Of a stretch of DNA of 64,000 nt, positions 16,535 through 25,560 are shown piece after piece; position 1 is the stretch's first letter, and each line of letters begins with the position of its first letter. Location: NCBI GenBank assembly GCA_026398275.1, contig JAPLTF010000070.1, positions 50,532 to 114,531 of the forward strand, given 5' to 3'. Below the pieces are notes generated by a model. The model did no database searches, was not told the origin of the DNA, and saw only the letters and a list, made by a program, of their open reading frames with translations. This stretch comes from Verrucomicrobiota bacterium. GTDB lineage: Bacteria > Verrucomicrobiota > Verrucomicrobiia > Chthoniobacterales > Terrimicrobiaceae. Position numbers and translations under genes: made by a program.

Positions 16535-17126
16535 TTTTCATCTCCACTATTACACGGGTGCCTTTGCCCTTGCCATCGCTTTCGACGCGAAGGCGGCCAT
16601 TTGATGCCGACAGGAAAACGGCAAACGAATGCAGGCCGAGCCCGTGCCCGCCCCGCTTGGTTGTGAAGCCGGCGGTCATCACCTTGGGCAAGTCCTCCGC
16701 CTTGAGTATCTCCCGCGCGCCCGTCTTTCCGGTGGCCGCGATGAATAGGCTCGACCCGTCCTTAATGTTTGTCTGATAGAGCGAGCCATTGGCCGCCCGC
16801 TCGAATTGCGGCTTTTTTCCTGCGGGGGCAACCCCGTCCGGATGGGCGAAGATCTCCTCGTGGGCCGATGCAAAATGCGCCGTCTGCCGGGCGATGAATG
16901 CAAAGTTCGAGTGGATCGAATCCGCCGTCTGCGAGACGAAGTCCGGCAACACCGCCCGCACCTCCCGCTTCAGCGTGAGCTCGGTCTGCCTGCCGATGTA
17001 GGCATTGATCCCGAAATACATCGCCAGGAGCAGGATCCCGATCGTGAGGATGGAGAGCAGCGCGCTCCGCGCATAGTGCCGGAAAATCAGCAGATCCAGC
17101 CTGATTTCCTTCATTCCCGGCAGCAT
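16527..17126 (-). CDS. Shortened membrane sensor kinase lacking its catalytic core
   Basis: The N-terminal half has a transmembrane helix (about residues 19-40, LLSILTIGILLLAMYFG) and an extracytoplasmic sensor-like region (QTELTLKREV onward). The last 55 residues are the end of a histidine-kinase ATPase: GFTTKRGGHGLGLHS is the G2 box of the HATPase fold, followed by its final strands. The second transmembrane helix, phosphoacceptor box, N-box and G1 box are missing, so both ends of a kinase of roughly 500-600 residues are joined in frame. It cannot work as a kinase. GGAGG lies 6-7 bases before ATG 17124-17126, which decides the start. It precedes the hybrid kinase and overlaps it. Confidence 0.65.
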   Translation of the reverse strand: MLPGMKEIRLDLLIFRHYARSALLSILTIGILLLAMYFGINAYIGRQTELTLKREVRAVLPDFVSQTADSIHSNFAFIARQTAHFASAHEEIFAHPDGVAPAGKKPQFERAANGSLYQTNIKDGSSLFIAATGKTGAREILKAEDLPKVMTAGFTTKRGGHGLGLHSFAVFLSASNGRLRVESDGKGKGTRVIVEMKNE

Positions 17127-17174
17127 GATTCCTCCGGGATGTGCCGTCAATAGCTCAGGATTGGGCGGCTGTTA

Positions 17175-20150
17175 TCAGGCCGAACGGCCGCAGCAGGATT
17201 TGAATTTTTTCCCGCTTCCGCAGGGGCAGGGGTCATTGCGGCCGACTTTGGGCAGTTCGCGTTTGATCGGGAGCTCGAGCTTCGGGGCGGGAGGGGCGTC
17301 CTCCGACATCGCCTGTTCGATCGTGGTGCCTGCGGCGGGGCGGGCGCGTGCGGCAGGGTCGGCGCGGAGCAGGTTTTGCGGCAGGCTGGCGAGGAGCTGC
17401 TCGAACGCCTGGAGGTTCGTGGTGCTGCGGAAAAGGTTGTTGAGGATCTCGGCCTTGATGCTGTCCATCAGTTCGAGGAACATCCCGTAGGCATCGTTCT
17501 TGTATTCGACGAGGGGATCCTTCTGTCCGAAGGCGCGGAGGTAGACCGCCTCGCGGAGTCCGTCCATGGCGTAGAGGTGTTCCTGCCAGAGCCGGTCGAC
17601 CGCGTTGAGAATGATGTAGCGCTCGAGTCCGCGGAGGGCGTCCGGGTTTTCCAGGGTGGCCTTGCGATCGTAGGCATCGCGGATCGTTTGCATGAGGAAC
17701 TGTCCGTTCTCCTCGACCGAGCGCGAATCAAGCGCCGCCTTCTCGCGGCTGAGCCCGAGGGGGAACGTCGAGTTGATCCACTGGAGGAGGCCTTCGGCGT
17801 CCGGTTCCTCGCCTTCGATGGCTTCCAGATACTCCGAGACTTTTTTCGGGACGACCTCGGTGATGACCTCGTGGATGAGCCCGCGGGTGTTCTCGGAATC
17901 CATGACCTCGTTGCGGTAGCCGTAGATGACCTCGCGCTGCTGGTTCATCACGTCATCGAATTCGAGCGTGCGGCGGCGCATCTGGTAGTTGCGCTGTTCG
18001 ACGCGCTTCTGGGCGGTTTCGACGCTCTTGTTCAGCCATGGATGTTCGAGCTCCTCGCCCTCCTTGAGGCCGAACGTCTCCATGATTTTTGTCATGCGGT
18101 CGCTCGCGCCGAAATTCCGCATGAGGTCGTCCTCGAAACTCACGTAGAAGCGCGAGCGACCGGGATCGCCCTGGCGGGCGCAGCGTCCGCGGAGCTGGCG
18201 GTCGATGCGCCGGGATTCGTGGCGCTCGGTGCCGATCACGTAGAGTCCGCCGAGCTCGCTGACGCCCTCGCCGAGTTTGATGTCGGTGCCGCGGCCGGCC
18301 ATGTTCGTGGAGATCGTGACCGCTCCGCGAAGGCCGGCGCGCGCCACGATCTCGGCCTCCTGCATGTGGTATTTCGCATTGAGGACGGTGTGCGGGATTT
18401 TCTGGAGCTTGAGCATCCGGCTGAGAAGCTCGCTCGACTCGACGCTTGCGGTGCCGACGAGGACCGGCTGCCCGCGGCCATGGGCTTCGCGGATCGCCTC
18501 GATCGACGCATGGTATTTTTCGCGGCGCGTTTTGAAGATCCGGTCGTTCTCATCAACCCGCGCAACCTTCTGGTTCGTGGGGATGACGTTGACGTCGAGC
18601 TGGTAGATGTCGTGAAACTCGTTGACCTCGGTCTCGGCCGTGCCGGTCATGCCCGCGAGTTTTTCGTAGAGGCGGAAGTAGTTCTGGATCGTGATCGTGG
18701 CGAGCGTCTGGGTCTCGCGGTCGATCTGCACGCCCTCCTTCGCCTCGACCGCCTGGTGCAGGCCGTCGCTCCAGCGGCGCCCCGGCATTTTGCGGCCGGT
18801 GAACGTATCGACGATCATCACCTTGTTTTCCTCGACGACGTATTCGACGTCCTTTTCGTAGAGGCAGTAGGCTTTGAGGAGCTGGGCGATGTTGTGGATG
18901 CGTTCCGCCTGGGCATCGCAGTGCTGCTGGCGGGCCCCCTTGGCCTGGGCCTTGCCCGCCGCGTCCAGCGCCGGGTCATTTTCGATGTCGGCGAACTCGG
19001 TGAGGAGGTCGGGGAGCACGAAGGCGTTCGGATCGTCCGGGTTGAGGTAGCTCCGTCCCAGCTCGGTCAGGTCGGCGTCGTGCTGGCGTTCCTCGATGGT
19101 GAAATAGAGTTCCTCCTTGAGTTCGACGAGGGCGGCCTTGCCGTCGGTGTCCTTGTAGAATTCGAGCTCGGCCTTGTCCATGACCTTGCGCATCTCCGGA
19201 TCCTCCATCATGCGGAGGAGGGCCTTGTTGCGCGGCTGGCCGAGTTTCAGCTTGAAAAGCGTGCGCCCGGCCTCCTCGGGCTTTCCCGCCTCGAGCTGCT
19301 CCTTGGCCTCGCTGGCGAGCCGGTTGCAGAGCATCGTCTGCTTGCGGACGAGCTGCTCGATGAGCGGTTTGAAGCGGTCGTATTGGTGGGTGGAGACGGT
19401 TGCGGGACCGCTGATGATGAGGGGGGTCCGGGCCTCGTCGATAAGGATCGAGTCGACTTCGTCCACAATCGCAAAATAGTGCCCGCGCTGGACCTGCTGC
19501 TCGCGGCTGGTGGCCATGCCGTTGTCGCGCAGGTAGTCGAATCCGAACTCGCTGTTCGTGCCGTAGGTGATGTCGCACTGATACTGGGCGCGGCGGTATT
19601 CCGGCGTCTGGTCGTTCTGGATCACGCCCACCGTGAGCCCGAGGAAGGTGTAGAGCTGGCCCATCCACTCGGCGTCGCGCTTGGCGAGGTAGTCGTTCAC
19701 GGTCACCACATGGACCCCGCGTCCGCTGAGGGCATTCAGATAGACGGCGAGCGTGGCCACGAGGGTCTTGCCTTCGCCGGTCGCCATTTCGGCAATCCGG
19801 CCGCGGTGCAGGATCATCCCGCCGACCAGCTGGACGTCGAAGTGGACCATGTTCCATGCGAGCGGCTGGTCGCAGACGGTGATACTGCGTCCGACGAGGC
19901 GCCGCGCCGCACTTTTTACCACCGCAAAGGCCTCCGGAAGAAGGGCATCCAATTCCGCCGCCAGAACCTCGCTGTCCTCGATCTTCGAGAGCCGCTCCTT
20001 CCACTCCAGGGTCTTGGCGCGGAGGTTCTCGTCCGTCAGGGCCTGGAGACCGGGCTCGATCTCGTTGATGCGGCGCACGAGCGGCTGGAGCCGGCGGCTT
20101 TCCCGCTGGTTCTTTGAGCCGATGATTTTCTTAAGGATCCAGTTGAACAT
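17175..20150 (-). CDS. secA: Preprotein translocase ATPase SecA
   Basis: The motor of the Sec export pathway, cytoplasmic and bound to SecYEG. It has Walker A ([13 protein letters not shown]), the [15 protein letters not shown]alker B, the TGTAETE and [14 protein letters not shown] helicase motifs, the [13 protein letters not shown] arginine-finger region, the scaffold and wing domains, and the C-terminal SEC-C zinc motif [13 protein letters not shown], which binds SecB or ribosomes. At 991 residues it is longer than the E. coli protein (901); the extra sequence is largely a charged insert after the first ATPase half (around residues 260-410), seen in Verrucomicrobia and Bacteroidetes SecA. 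Single gene, not in an obvious operon. Confidence 0.97.
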   Translation of the reverse strand: MFNWILKKIIGSKNQRESRRLQPLVRRINEIEPGLQALTDENLRAKTLEWKERLSKIEDSEVLAAELDALLPEAFAVVKSAARRLVGRSITVCDQPLAWNMVHFDVQLVGGMILHRGRIAEMATGEGKTLVATLAVYLNALSGRGVHVVTVNDYLAKRDAEWMGQLYTFLGLTVGVIQNDQTPEYRRAQYQCDITYGTNSEFGFDYLRDNGMATSREQQVQRGHYFAIVDEVDSILIDEARTPLIISGPATVSTHQYDRFKPLIEQLVRKQTMLCNRLASEAKEQLEAGKPEEAGRTLFKLKLGQPRNKALLRMMEDPEMRKVMDKAELEFYKDTDGKAALVELKEELYFTIEERQHDADLTELGRSYLNPDDPNAFVLPDLLTEFADIENDPALDAAGKAQAKGARQQHCDAQAERIHNIAQLLKAYCLYEKDVEYVVEENKVMIVDTFTGRKMPGRRWSDGLHQAVEAKEGVQIDRETQTLATITIQNYFRLYEKLAGMTGTAETEVNEFHDIYQLDVNVIPTNQKVARVDENDRIFKTRREKYHASIEAIREAHGRGQPVLVGTASVESSELLSRMLKLQKIPHTVLNAKYHMQEAEIVARAGLRGAVTISTNMAGRGTDIKLGEGVSELGGLYVIGTERHESRRIDRQLRGRCARQGDPGRSRFYVSFEDDLMRNFGASDRMTKIMETFGLKEGEELEHPWLNKSVETAQKRVEQRNYQMRRRTLEFDDVMNQQREVIYGYRNEVMDSENTRGLIHEVITEVVPKKVSEYLEAIEGEEPDAEGLLQWINSTFPLGLSREKAALDSRSVEENGQFLMQTIRDAYDRKATLENPDALRGLERYIILNAVDRLWQEHLYAMDGLREAVYLRAFGQKDPLVEYKNDAYGMFLELMDSIKAEILNNLFRSTTNLQAFEQLLASLPQNLLRADPAARARPAAGTTIEQAMSEDAPPAPKLELPIKRELPKVGRNDPCPCGSGKKFKSCCGRSA

Positions 20151-20215
20151 GATGAGCAGACGAACTGTGCATCAAAGGCGGATTCCAGAAAATGTAAAAC
20201 GGGAAATTTCTTGAG

Positions 20216-20950
20216 TCAGGGCTTCGGCGTGCCCTCGGCGACGACGTTGTCCTTGCGATACATCTCGTGATTCGAGGCCTGAAACTCCGCTTTCAGGCGC
20301 ACAAAGATCCTGGAGACGTCTACCAGTTCCCACCCGAGAAGGCGCAGGTCCGCGCTGGTTTTCCCGTTGTGCCGGATGGCGACGAGGAGGTGCCGGGCGT
20401 CGTCATGCACCTTGTTCGTGTTGGTTTTGGGTTCGAAGTAGAACGTGCGCAGGGTGCTGTTGCGCGAGTCGTCCTCGTAGAGTTTCGGGTCCAGGTAAAC
20501 CACGTTGCCGTTCTCCAGAACCAGGCGGAGATCCGGGTATCCGCTCCGTTGTTCCTCGCCGTTGGCGGTGCAGGGGACCATGCATTTCCACCCCTGCTCC
20601 TGATTGAGTTCCAGCCGGAGCTGGTCCTCAATGAATCGGCTTGCTTCGTTGATGCGACCCGCCCCGTGAATTCCATGCGATGGGGAGTTCAGATCCCCGA
20701 GCACCTTGTCGAGGACCTTTCCCAGCCGGGCGAGCCAGACATGGTCGGCTTCCGGATCGATGGGGATGATGTTTTTTCCGGTCGTTGCCGCCAGAACCAC
20801 GGGGAACGGAATTTCACTCATGTCCCTGCCGTCTTCCAGCAGCCAGGAGATCAGCGTGCCCGTGTCCTTGGATTCCTCATGTGCCCCCGCACGCGCCGGG
20901 CCCTGCATGCAGAGGAGGATCGCCGGAACCACTGCGGCCCGGCGGAGCAT
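20216..20950 (-). CDS. Secreted protein with a PD-(D/E)XK-like motif
   Basis: MLRRAAVVPAILLCMQGPARAGA is a probable signal peptide. The mature protein (about 220 residues) contains a core resembling the PD-(D/E)XK nuclease fold: a helix with Glu (NEASRFIEDQLRLEL, about 101-115), then GYPDLRLVLENGNVVYLDPKLY with PD at 139-140 and D-P-K at 154-156, then a basic helix DDARHLLVAIRHNG. If real, this would be an exported endonuclease-like domain, but the Pro in the DXK position is unusual and a metal-free fold is possible. The start was chosen at the signal peptide. It lies directly after the OprB porin gene on the same strand. Confidence 0.55.
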   Translation of the reverse strand: MLRRAAVVPAILLCMQGPARAGAHEESKDTGTLISWLLEDGRDMSEIPFPVVLAATTGKNIIPIDPEADHVWLARLGKVLDKVLGDLNSPSHGIHGAGRINEASRFIEDQLRLELNQEQGWKCMVPCTANGEEQRSGYPDLRLVLENGNVVYLDPKLYEDDSRNSTLRTFYFEPKTNTNKVHDDARHLLVAIRHNGKTSADLRLLGWELVDVSRIFVRLKAEFQASNHEMYRKDNVVAEGTPKP

Positions 20951-20985
20951 GCCCGGAAAAGCGGGCGGAAACCCAGGCCGCTTGC

Positions 20986-22419
20986 TCAAAATGTCACGCT
21001 CATCTGGGCGCCGAGCACGAGGGCGTTCGGGATCGTGTGGGTGCCGCCGGGATTGATGACCCATTGGAGATCGGGCTGGACGTAGGCGAATTTCGTGAAG
21101 TTCACGCGGTAGGCCAGTTCCAGGACGATTTCGTAATCCGAGTGCAGATTTTTGTTATCCTTCGTGGTGGTCACGACCTGATCGCTGAACTCACCGTAGA
21201 CAAACCCGAAGATGGAGTAGTCGTTGTCGCGGGTCGGGACGAGGCCCTTGTAGACAATGCCGGCGTTTGCCTGGAACGGGAGTTTTGCGATATCCTGCTG
21301 GGGGGAGAGCACGAAGGCGGACCAGAGAGTGAGCCCCTGGTCGCTTCCGGGAGCCTCCTGCCAGACCATCTGATCGGCATGCCAGTAGAAGCCGTAGGAA
21401 TTTGTGGCGGTGCCGCCTTTCGGGCCGATCTGGGCAAAGGTCCAGGGGGAATAATAGGCACCGAACCAATAGTGGCCCGGGAGGCCTCGCATCTCGGTCT
21501 CCGGCGAGACCGCCTTGAATGTCTTACCTTCGGAGCGTGCCTTTGTGGCGACTGCGGATTTGCCATCCGGGGCGGGGGCCTTTTCGACCGGGCGCTTGAA
21601 AAATTCCGGCGTCCACCCGAACTGGCTGATGAGGAGGACCCCGTCGCCCTGGCGGATGCTCCAGTCGAGCCCGTGATATTCGGGGTGGCCGAAGACGCGA
21701 TTGGAGACCTGATACACGCCGAACATCGCGTTGGTGTCCGGGGTTGGCTCGACGCGGAGGCGTGCGGCCCAGACGGCCCAGGGATAGGCGGAGAAGCAGG
21801 TATTTACTGGAAGCGCCTGGGGGTTGCCATCGATGCCGTTGTTCATGTAGAGCCAGTAGAGCGGCGACGATGCGAAGTCATCACCGGCGGAAAACCTCCC
21901 GGCTTTGATGCTGATCTTGTCGTCGAGAAGCCTCTGCTCAAAAAGCAGGGCATAGAACATGACCGTCTGCCCTCCATAGACCTGCTGGACGGTGAACTGG
22001 TTGCCGACGTTGTCCGCCGAGAGGCTTGAACCGGCGCGATTGAGCGCGCTCACGTCGATGGTCAGCCCTTTCCATCCGATGAGTTTCTCAAGGTCCAGCT
22101 GGATCCCGAAGCTCACATTGTCGGTATAGGTAAATCCGGCGCTTTTGCCGCCCACGGGGTTTCCGGCGATGTTGTTGGTATAGCTCGCCGATGGTTCGAT
22201 CCCGCCGTCATCCATGTAATTCCGGATCCCCCACCAGTCGCCGGAGAGGGAATCGCCCGCCCACCAGTCCGCCGAGCCGATATAGTTCGAGGGGCGGGGA
22301 TTGTAGTAGGTCCAGAACCGTGAGTGGCCGTCCGTATTGTCATTCCCCGGCAGCTCACCGACGTGTTGGGCATAAATGGAAGTCAGGGAAACGGCCAGGG
22401 CGAACAGGATTTTTTTCAT
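20986..22419 (-). CDS. Carbohydrate porin, OprB family
   Basis: Outer-membrane beta-barrel of 477 residues. MKKILFALAVSLTSIYAQ is the signal peptide. The N-terminus of the mature form has the OprB pattern: LSGDWWGIRNYMDDGGIEPSASYTNN. The middle repeats alternate amphipathic strands, with YFGAYYSPWTFAQIGPKGG-like segments (here HYWFGAYYSPW), and the C-terminus ends in a strand finishing with Phe (GAQMSVTF), the usual signal for outer-membrane insertion. OprB porins admit glucose and other sugars. Next on the strand is the secreted PD-(D/E)XK-like gene, 35 bases away. No sugar ABC transporter is adjacent. Confidence 0.88.
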   Translation of the reverse strand: MKKILFALAVSLTSIYAQHVGELPGNDNTDGHSRFWTYYNPRPSNYIGSADWWAGDSLSGDWWGIRNYMDDGGIEPSASYTNNIAGNPVGGKSAGFTYTDNVSFGIQLDLEKLIGWKGLTIDVSALNRAGSSLSADNVGNQFTVQQVYGGQTVMFYALLFEQRLLDDKISIKAGRFSAGDDFASSPLYWLYMNNGIDGNPQALPVNTCFSAYPWAVWAARLRVEPTPDTNAMFGVYQVSNRVFGHPEYHGLDWSIRQGDGVLLISQFGWTPEFFKRPVEKAPAPDGKSAVATKARSEGKTFKAVSPETEMRGLPGHYWFGAYYSPWTFAQIGPKGGTATNSYGFYWHADQMVWQEAPGSDQGLTLWSAFVLSPQQDIAKLPFQANAGIVYKGLVPTRDNDYSIFGFVYGEFSDQVVTTTKDNKNLHSDYEIVLELAYRVNFTKFAYVQPDLQWVINPGGTHTIPNALVLGAQMSVTF

Positions 22420-22476
22420 AGGGGAGAAAGGCCGGATCTTATGCAGAAACCGGCGGTGCTTGCAATCACCGAGTCT

Positions 22477-23004
22477 TCACACCCAGCCCAGCCAACCGAT
22501 GAGCCCGGCCGCGGCCACGATGAGGAGCGGGTTGATTTTTGTGGTGGAAAAGATGGCGGTGCAGATGCCGGTGAGAAGGTAGGCGCGCCAGTCGTGGTCG
22601 GCGGCCTTGCTCATGATCCATGCGCTTGCAAGGATGAGGCCGACCGTGAGCGGGGCGAAGCCCTTCTCGACCGCCTTGCGGGCCGGGGAGTTTTTTGCGT
22701 GCTCCCAGACTCGGCTGACGATGTAAACAAGGATTCCTGCGGGGATCATCATCGCGATCGTCGCGAGGACCGCACCCGTGATGCCGGCCGCCTTGTATCC
22801 GATCATGGTGACGATCAGGATGCTGGGTCCTGGGGCCGCCTGGGAGATGGCGAAGACGTCCGCGAACTGTTTGTCCGTGAGCCAGTGGTAGCTGCCCACG
22901 GCCTTTTTGTGCATTTCCGGCAGGACGGTGTTGCCTCCGCCGATCGAGAGGATCGAGAGCGAGCTGAACAGCAGGAAGATCTGGACGAGGGTCCTGATGT
23001 TCAT
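22477..23004 (-). CDS. Chromate transporter ChrA, second half (CHR domain)
   Basis: A 175-residue CHR-type protein: MNIRTLVQIFLLFSSLSILSIGGGNTVLPEM contains the GGG/NTVLPEM signature of one half of ChrA, then SQAAPGPSILIVTMIGYKAAG, then hydrophobic segments. In split systems two short CHR proteins form the chromate/sulfate efflux unit that is a single chain elsewhere. Its start codon overlaps the stop of the other half (ATGA at 23001-23004), so both are made together. Substrate in this organism is not certain; chromate versus sulfate cannot be told from sequence. Confidence 0.85.
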   Translation of the reverse strand: MNIRTLVQIFLLFSSLSILSIGGGNTVLPEMHKKAVGSYHWLTDKQFADVFAISQAAPGPSILIVTMIGYKAAGITGAVLATIAMMIPAGILVYIVSRVWEHAKNSPARKAVEKGFAPLTVGLILASAWIMSKAADHDWRAYLLTGICTAIFSTTKINPLLIVAAAGLIGWLGWV

Positions 23005-23546
23005 GACTTTTTCTCCCTCGGCCACGCCCAGCCGATCGCCAGCGGGGCCAGCAGGGACAGGCAGGCGAGGAGCGGCCAGCGTGCGATTCCGTTCATCAGG
23101 AAAATCGCAAGAAACAGGAGGATGGGAATCAGCCCGACCAGGCATTTGCGCCCGGTCTTGAAAACCATCGAGAGGGTGAGCGCGACCGCTGCCGCCGCCG
23201 CGCCCTTGAGGATTCCCGCCACCGCCGGCACCTGGTGGAACTGGAAATAGAAATACGCCATCGCAAGGACGATCAAAACGGGAACGAGCGTGAGCCCGAA
23301 GACCGCCGCGAGGGCTCCCGGGATTCCGCGGAATTTCACTCCGACAAAGACGGCGAGGTTGACCTGGTTGGCGCCCGGGAGGATCCGGCACATCGTCACC
23401 GCGCTGAGGAATTCCTCGTCCTCCATCCACTTTTTCTCGACGACGATGACCTCGCGCGACCAGGCGGAGAGGCCGCCTCCAAACGAGGCCAGGGCGATGT
23501 GATTGAACGTGAGCGCGAGTTCCGGGAGGGTCGGCTTCTCACTCAT
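23001..23546 (-). CDS. Chromate transporter ChrA, first half (CHR domain)
   Basis: A 181-residue CHR-type protein with the characteristic NHIALASFGGGLSAWSREVIV motif, then MCRILPGANQVNLAVFVGVKFRGIPG, the conserved loop with PG and NQVNLAV, and several hydrophobic segments. It is the first gene of a two-gene short-chain ChrA operon. Its 5' end overlaps the 3' end of the phospholipase D gene by 8 bases on the same strand. Confidence 0.87.
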   Translation of the reverse strand: MSEKPTLPELALTFNHIALASFGGGLSAWSREVIVVEKKWMEDEEFLSAVTMCRILPGANQVNLAVFVGVKFRGIPGALAAVFGLTLVPVLIVLAMAYFYFQFHQVPAVAGILKGAAAAAVALTLSMVFKTGRKCLVGLIPILLFLAIFLMNGIARWPLLACLSLLAPLAIGWAWPREKKS

Positions 23547-24531
23547 GGGTCAGCTCCGGGTCGTGCGGAAAATCGTTTTCGTGGTGCAGCGAGGGATCGA
23601 GCGGGTCCGGGGCATCGTAGCGGTGGGAGGATTCCCAATCCCCCTCAAAGACCGCGAGCAGGCGGGTGACCACCCCGGGGTCGTTGATCTTTGTGCCGAG
23701 CTCGCGGCGGAGATCGAACGCCGAGCGGTCGATGTTCATCGAGCCGACGATCGCGTGGACCTTGTCGGCGATGAGGAGTTTCGCGTGAAGGCGGAGATTC
23801 TTCTGCTTGTGAACCTTGACCCCGGCGCGGTGCATGAGGCGCAGCGAGGAGAACGTGTCCAGGATGTCCCAATCGCTGATCCCGTGCTTCCCGCCGCACA
23901 GCACCCGGACCTCGACCCCGCGGTGGGCGGCCTCGGCGATCCGGTCGAGGATTGTGGCGTCGACGAATTTCGGGTGCTGGACCTCGAGGGTTTTCTCCGC
24001 CGAGTCGATGAACCTCGACATGGCCTCGCGCGAGTTGCTGTTGCTCCACAGCAGCCCGGACTCCGGAGATGGACGCCAGTCGTCCCGCTCCGCCCAGTCT
24101 GCCTCGAACCCCTCCACAACCTGCGCGACTTTCTCCGGCTCCTGCACGATCACGCCGTAGTCGCGCGTGAGCGTGAAATACTTTTCGCAGAGGTTGAACG
24201 TGGCGATGAGCGCGGCCTTGCCGTCGACCACGATCGACTTTTCGTGCGTGACGTAAAATTTCGGGCTCGCCCATTTGATGTCCACGCCCGCGCTTTTGAA
24301 AAATTCGAACGTCCCGTCGTTCGCTCGGTCGCCGCCCGAGCGCTTCGGGTTGAGCATCACCCGGACCTTGACGCCGGCGTTCTTGCGCTCGACCACCGCC
24401 TTCATCAGCTCCGGCTGGCTGAACGTGAACTGCTTGATGAGCAGGCTGGTGTGGGCGAGCCGGATGAAATCGAGCACGGGAGCAACCCCGTCGTCGGGCT
24501 GCACGATCAGATGTGGAACGGGAACAAACAT
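23539..24531 (-). CDS. Phospholipase D-like protein (two HKD motifs)
   Basis: About 330 residues with two PLD half-sites. The first HKD is HEKSIVVDGK near residue 96, followed by ALIATFN; the second is HAKLLIADKVHAIVGSMN near residue 262. Together they form a catalytic pocket for phosphodiester chemistry. Cardiolipin synthases and other PLD hydrolases share this layout; no transmembrane segments are visible, so a soluble or peripheral enzyme acting on phospholipid or nucleic acid is possible. The start is uncertain: ATG 24529-24531 begins MFVPVPHLIVQPDD; another ATG at 24586-24588 would add a Pro-rich tail. Divergent from the GT operon at 24634. Confidence 0.82.
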   Translation of the reverse strand: MFVPVPHLIVQPDDGVAPVLDFIRLAHTSLLIKQFTFSQPELMKAVVERKNAGVKVRVMLNPKRSGGDRANDGTFEFFKSAGVDIKWASPKFYVTHEKSIVVDGKAALIATFNLCEKYFTLTRDYGVIVQEPEKVAQVVEGFEADWAERDDWRPSPESGLLWSNSNSREAMSRFIDSAEKTLEVQHPKFVDATILDRIAEAAHRGVEVRVLCGGKHGISDWDILDTFSSLRLMHRAGVKVHKQKNLRLHAKLLIADKVHAIVGSMNIDRSAFDLRRELGTKINDPGVVTRLLAVFEGDWESSHRYDAPDPLDPSLHHENDFPHDPELTHE

Positions 24532-24633
24532 GTGCGGCTTCTTAGCAGCCGTGCCGGCCGCAGGCAAGCGCGGTGGAGGGCATGACATGGTTGCAGAGCG
24601 CCGGAATTCCGCATAGAAAGTCGGCGAGAAAAC

Positions 24634-25560
24634 ATGAACGAGGAGAAGATCGCCATACTCATTCCCTGCTTCAATGAGGAACTGACCATCGCCCGGGTTG
24701 TCGAGGGGTTCCGCGCCGCGCTGCCCGGGGCGGAGATTCATGTTTTCGACAATGCCAGCACGGACCGGACCTCCCGGATCGCCGCGGATGCCGGGGCCGT
24801 TGTCACGTTTTCGCCGGTGCCAGGCAAGGGCAACGTCGTCCGGCACATGTTCGATGTCATCGAGGCGGACTGGTATGTGATGGTGGACGGTGACGCCACC
24901 TACCCTCCCGAGGCGGTCGCCGGGCTTCTTGCGTCCGCGCGGGAGCGCCGCATGGACATGGTGGTGGGGCGGCGGATGACGCCCTCCGATGAACTGCAGG
25001 CCGCTGACCGTCCGCTGCACCAGTTCGGAAACCGTCTGGTCTCGGGCCTGATCCGGAAATCATTCGGGAGTCCGATCCGCGATGTTTTCAGCGGCTACAG
25101 GGTTTTTTCCCGCGCGTTTGTTAAAACGGTTCCCCTGCATGCCACGGGCTTCCAGATCGAAGTGGAAATGACGCTGCAGGCCCTCTCGAAGGGGTATGCC
25201 GTGGATGAGGTCGGCGTGGCCTACCGCGCGCGCCCGGAGGGAAGCGTCTCCAAACTCAACACCTACCGCGACGGCATCCTGGTGCTCGCGTCGTTTGTGG
25301 CGATCAGCAAGGATTACCGTCCGGCGCTCTTCTTCGGCGCGATCGCGGCGTTCTTCGGAGCGTTGTCCCTCGCCGCCGGCCTGGCCCCGATCCTGGACTA
25401 CATTTCCTGCCAGTGGGTTTACCATGTTCCGCTCGCCATCCTGGCAACCGGCCTGGCCGTCCTTGCCGCTCTGAGCCTCTGCATCGGCCTCATCCTTCAG
25501 ACGCAGCTCGCCTACCATAATGAGATGCATCGGCTCGTGCGCCAGAGGCTTCCCCGATGA
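24634..25560 (+). CDS. Family 2 glycosyltransferase, polyprenyl-phosphate type
   Basis: 308 residues. The N-terminal GT2 domain has IAILIPCFNEELTI, DNASTDRTSRIA and DGDAT (about 85-89) for the metal-nucleotide site. The C-terminal 80 residues have two hydrophobic segments (around 225-245 and 265-290), like dolichyl-phosphate-mannose or undecaprenyl-phosphate glucose synthases that anchor to the membrane. It should transfer a sugar from a nucleotide sugar to polyprenyl phosphate at the cytoplasmic face. It starts the operon of five glycosyltransferase genes and its stop overlaps the next start (ATGA at 25557-25560). Confidence 0.87.
   Translation: MNEEKIAILIPCFNEELTIARVVEGFRAALPGAEIHVFDNASTDRTSRIAADAGAVVTFSPVPGKGNVVRHMFDVIEADWYVMVDGDATYPPEAVAGLLASARERRMDMVVGRRMTPSDELQAADRPLHQFGNRLVSGLIRKSFGSPIRDVFSGYRVFSRAFVKTVPLHATGFQIEVEMTLQALSKGYAVDEVGVAYRARPEGSVSKLNTYRDGILVLASFVAISKDYRPALFFGAIAAFFGALSLAAGLAPILDYISCQWVYHVPLAILATGLAVLAALSLCIGLILQTQLAYHNEMHRLVRQRLPR

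Noticed and set aside
17376..20117. Very long open frame (913 codons) antisense to SecA
   Set aside because: It runs fully opposite the unmistakable secA gene and its composition (Leu/Val/Asp/Glu/Arg-rich, no domain) is a by-product of GC-rich codon use on the other strand.
22477..23430. A single long minus-strand frame (317 codons) covering both ChrA halves
   Set aside because: The first part is out of frame with the CHR motifs; the two halves at 22477-23004 and 23001-23546 explain all conserved motifs with an ATGA overlap.
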